The notes under the pieces are model-generated. The model did not search any database. It was not told where the DNA came from and saw nothing but the letters and a program-made list of their open reading frames with translations. A stretch of 5,739 bases of DNA from Bacteroidales bacterium (lineage in GTDB: Bacteria; Bacteroidota; Bacteroidia; Bacteroidales; UBA12077), in NCBI GenBank assembly GCA_030600625.1, contig JAUVLS010000107.1:1-5739 (forward strand), written 5' to 3'. Each line of letters opens with the position of its first letter. Position 1 is the stretch's first letter. This document shows, one piece after another, positions 5,540 to 5,739 of this stretch. The position numbers and the translations under genes are program-made.

Positions 5540-5739
5540 ATGAAAATATCACTATTGTTTTTCAGAACAGGTTTATTACTATCAGGAATTTTGCTAATTC
5601 CTTCTTGTAATACTAACAGGCAGAAATCCGGGGAATTGCCACCGAAGCCTAATATTCTGATCTGTATTGCAGACGATGCAAGTCATATGAGCGCGTATGG
5701 ATATTCCTGGATCAGTACCCCCGGTTTTGACAGGGTGGC
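5540..5739 (+). CDS. Lipoprotein sulfatase (arylsulfatase family), N-terminal part; continues beyond window
   Basis: The first 66 residues are visible. Residues 1-23 are a lipoprotein signal: a basic start, a hydrophobic run (LLLSGILLI) and a lipobox ending P-S-C with the lipidated Cys at 23. The mature protein would be exported and anchored to a membrane, probably the outer membrane. After a short linker comes PNILICIADD (residues 37-46), the first strand of the sulfatase fold, with D45 and D46 as the usual calcium ligands. SAYGYSWISTPGFDRVA then matches the family's 'YG....TP..DrlA' segment. The wording resembles Bacteroidota S1-family enzymes acting on sulfated glycans, possibly the N-sulfoglucosamine type, but the substrate cannot be told from this part. 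The catalytic Cys/Ser of the C/S-x-P-x-R motif lies beyond the window. No promoter was recognised in the 180 bp upstream. Confidence 0.85.
   Translation, partial: MKISLLFFRTGLLLSGILLIPSCNTNRQKSGELPPKPNILICIADDASHMSAYGYSWISTPGFDRV

Overview
The window is AT-rich and looks like a Bacteroidota chromosome. Three upstream regions carry the Bacteroidota sigma-ABfr type promoter (TTG/TTTG, a 19-20 bp gap, then TAnnTTTG; here TATATTTG each time). Shine-Dalgarno sequences are absent before the starts. The last gene is a lipoprotein sulfatase of a kind common in polysaccharide-degrading Bacteroidota.

Layout from left to right. (1) 3-140 is the 3' end of a gene, probably a calcineurin-like metallophosphoesterase. 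(2) 141-256 is a compact promoter filled with ATGATAT half-sites in dyad arrangement. (3) 257-1983 is a two-gene operon with a 7-bp overlap: a 319-aa protein with a central winged helix, and a 257-aa nucleotidyltransferase-fold protein. The pair resembles a divergent type IV (AbiEi/AbiEii-like) toxin-antitoxin module. (4) 2068-5358 is a cluster of AAA+ ATPase genes of the DUF4143 type (P-loop ATPase, winged helix, C-terminal PD-(D/E)XK fold). Only one copy is intact (2746-4125). The others are a reverse-strand 3' remnant with an apparent internal deletion (2068 to about 2415), a forward scrap of about 66 bp from a gene's 3' end (2511-2576), and a copy that keeps its promoter and Walker A but has lost about 360 bp and the reading frame (4370-5358). 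(5) 5447-5536 is a short open frame that may be another gene's 3' end. (6) 5540-5739 is the start of a lipoprotein sulfatase that runs off the window.

The region reads as an accessory patch between two ordinary genes, a phosphoesterase and a sulfatase. It received a toxin-antitoxin-like module and several paralogous ATPase genes, which then decayed by deletion and possibly recombined with one another. Stretches where I recognise nothing are 1984-2067, 2432-2510, 2577-2680, 4126-4195 and 5359-5446. The gap between coding remnants at 2416-2745 holds a short direct repeat, the 3' scrap and the promoter of the intact ATPase. No RNA gene, CRISPR array or recognisable insertion sequence was seen.
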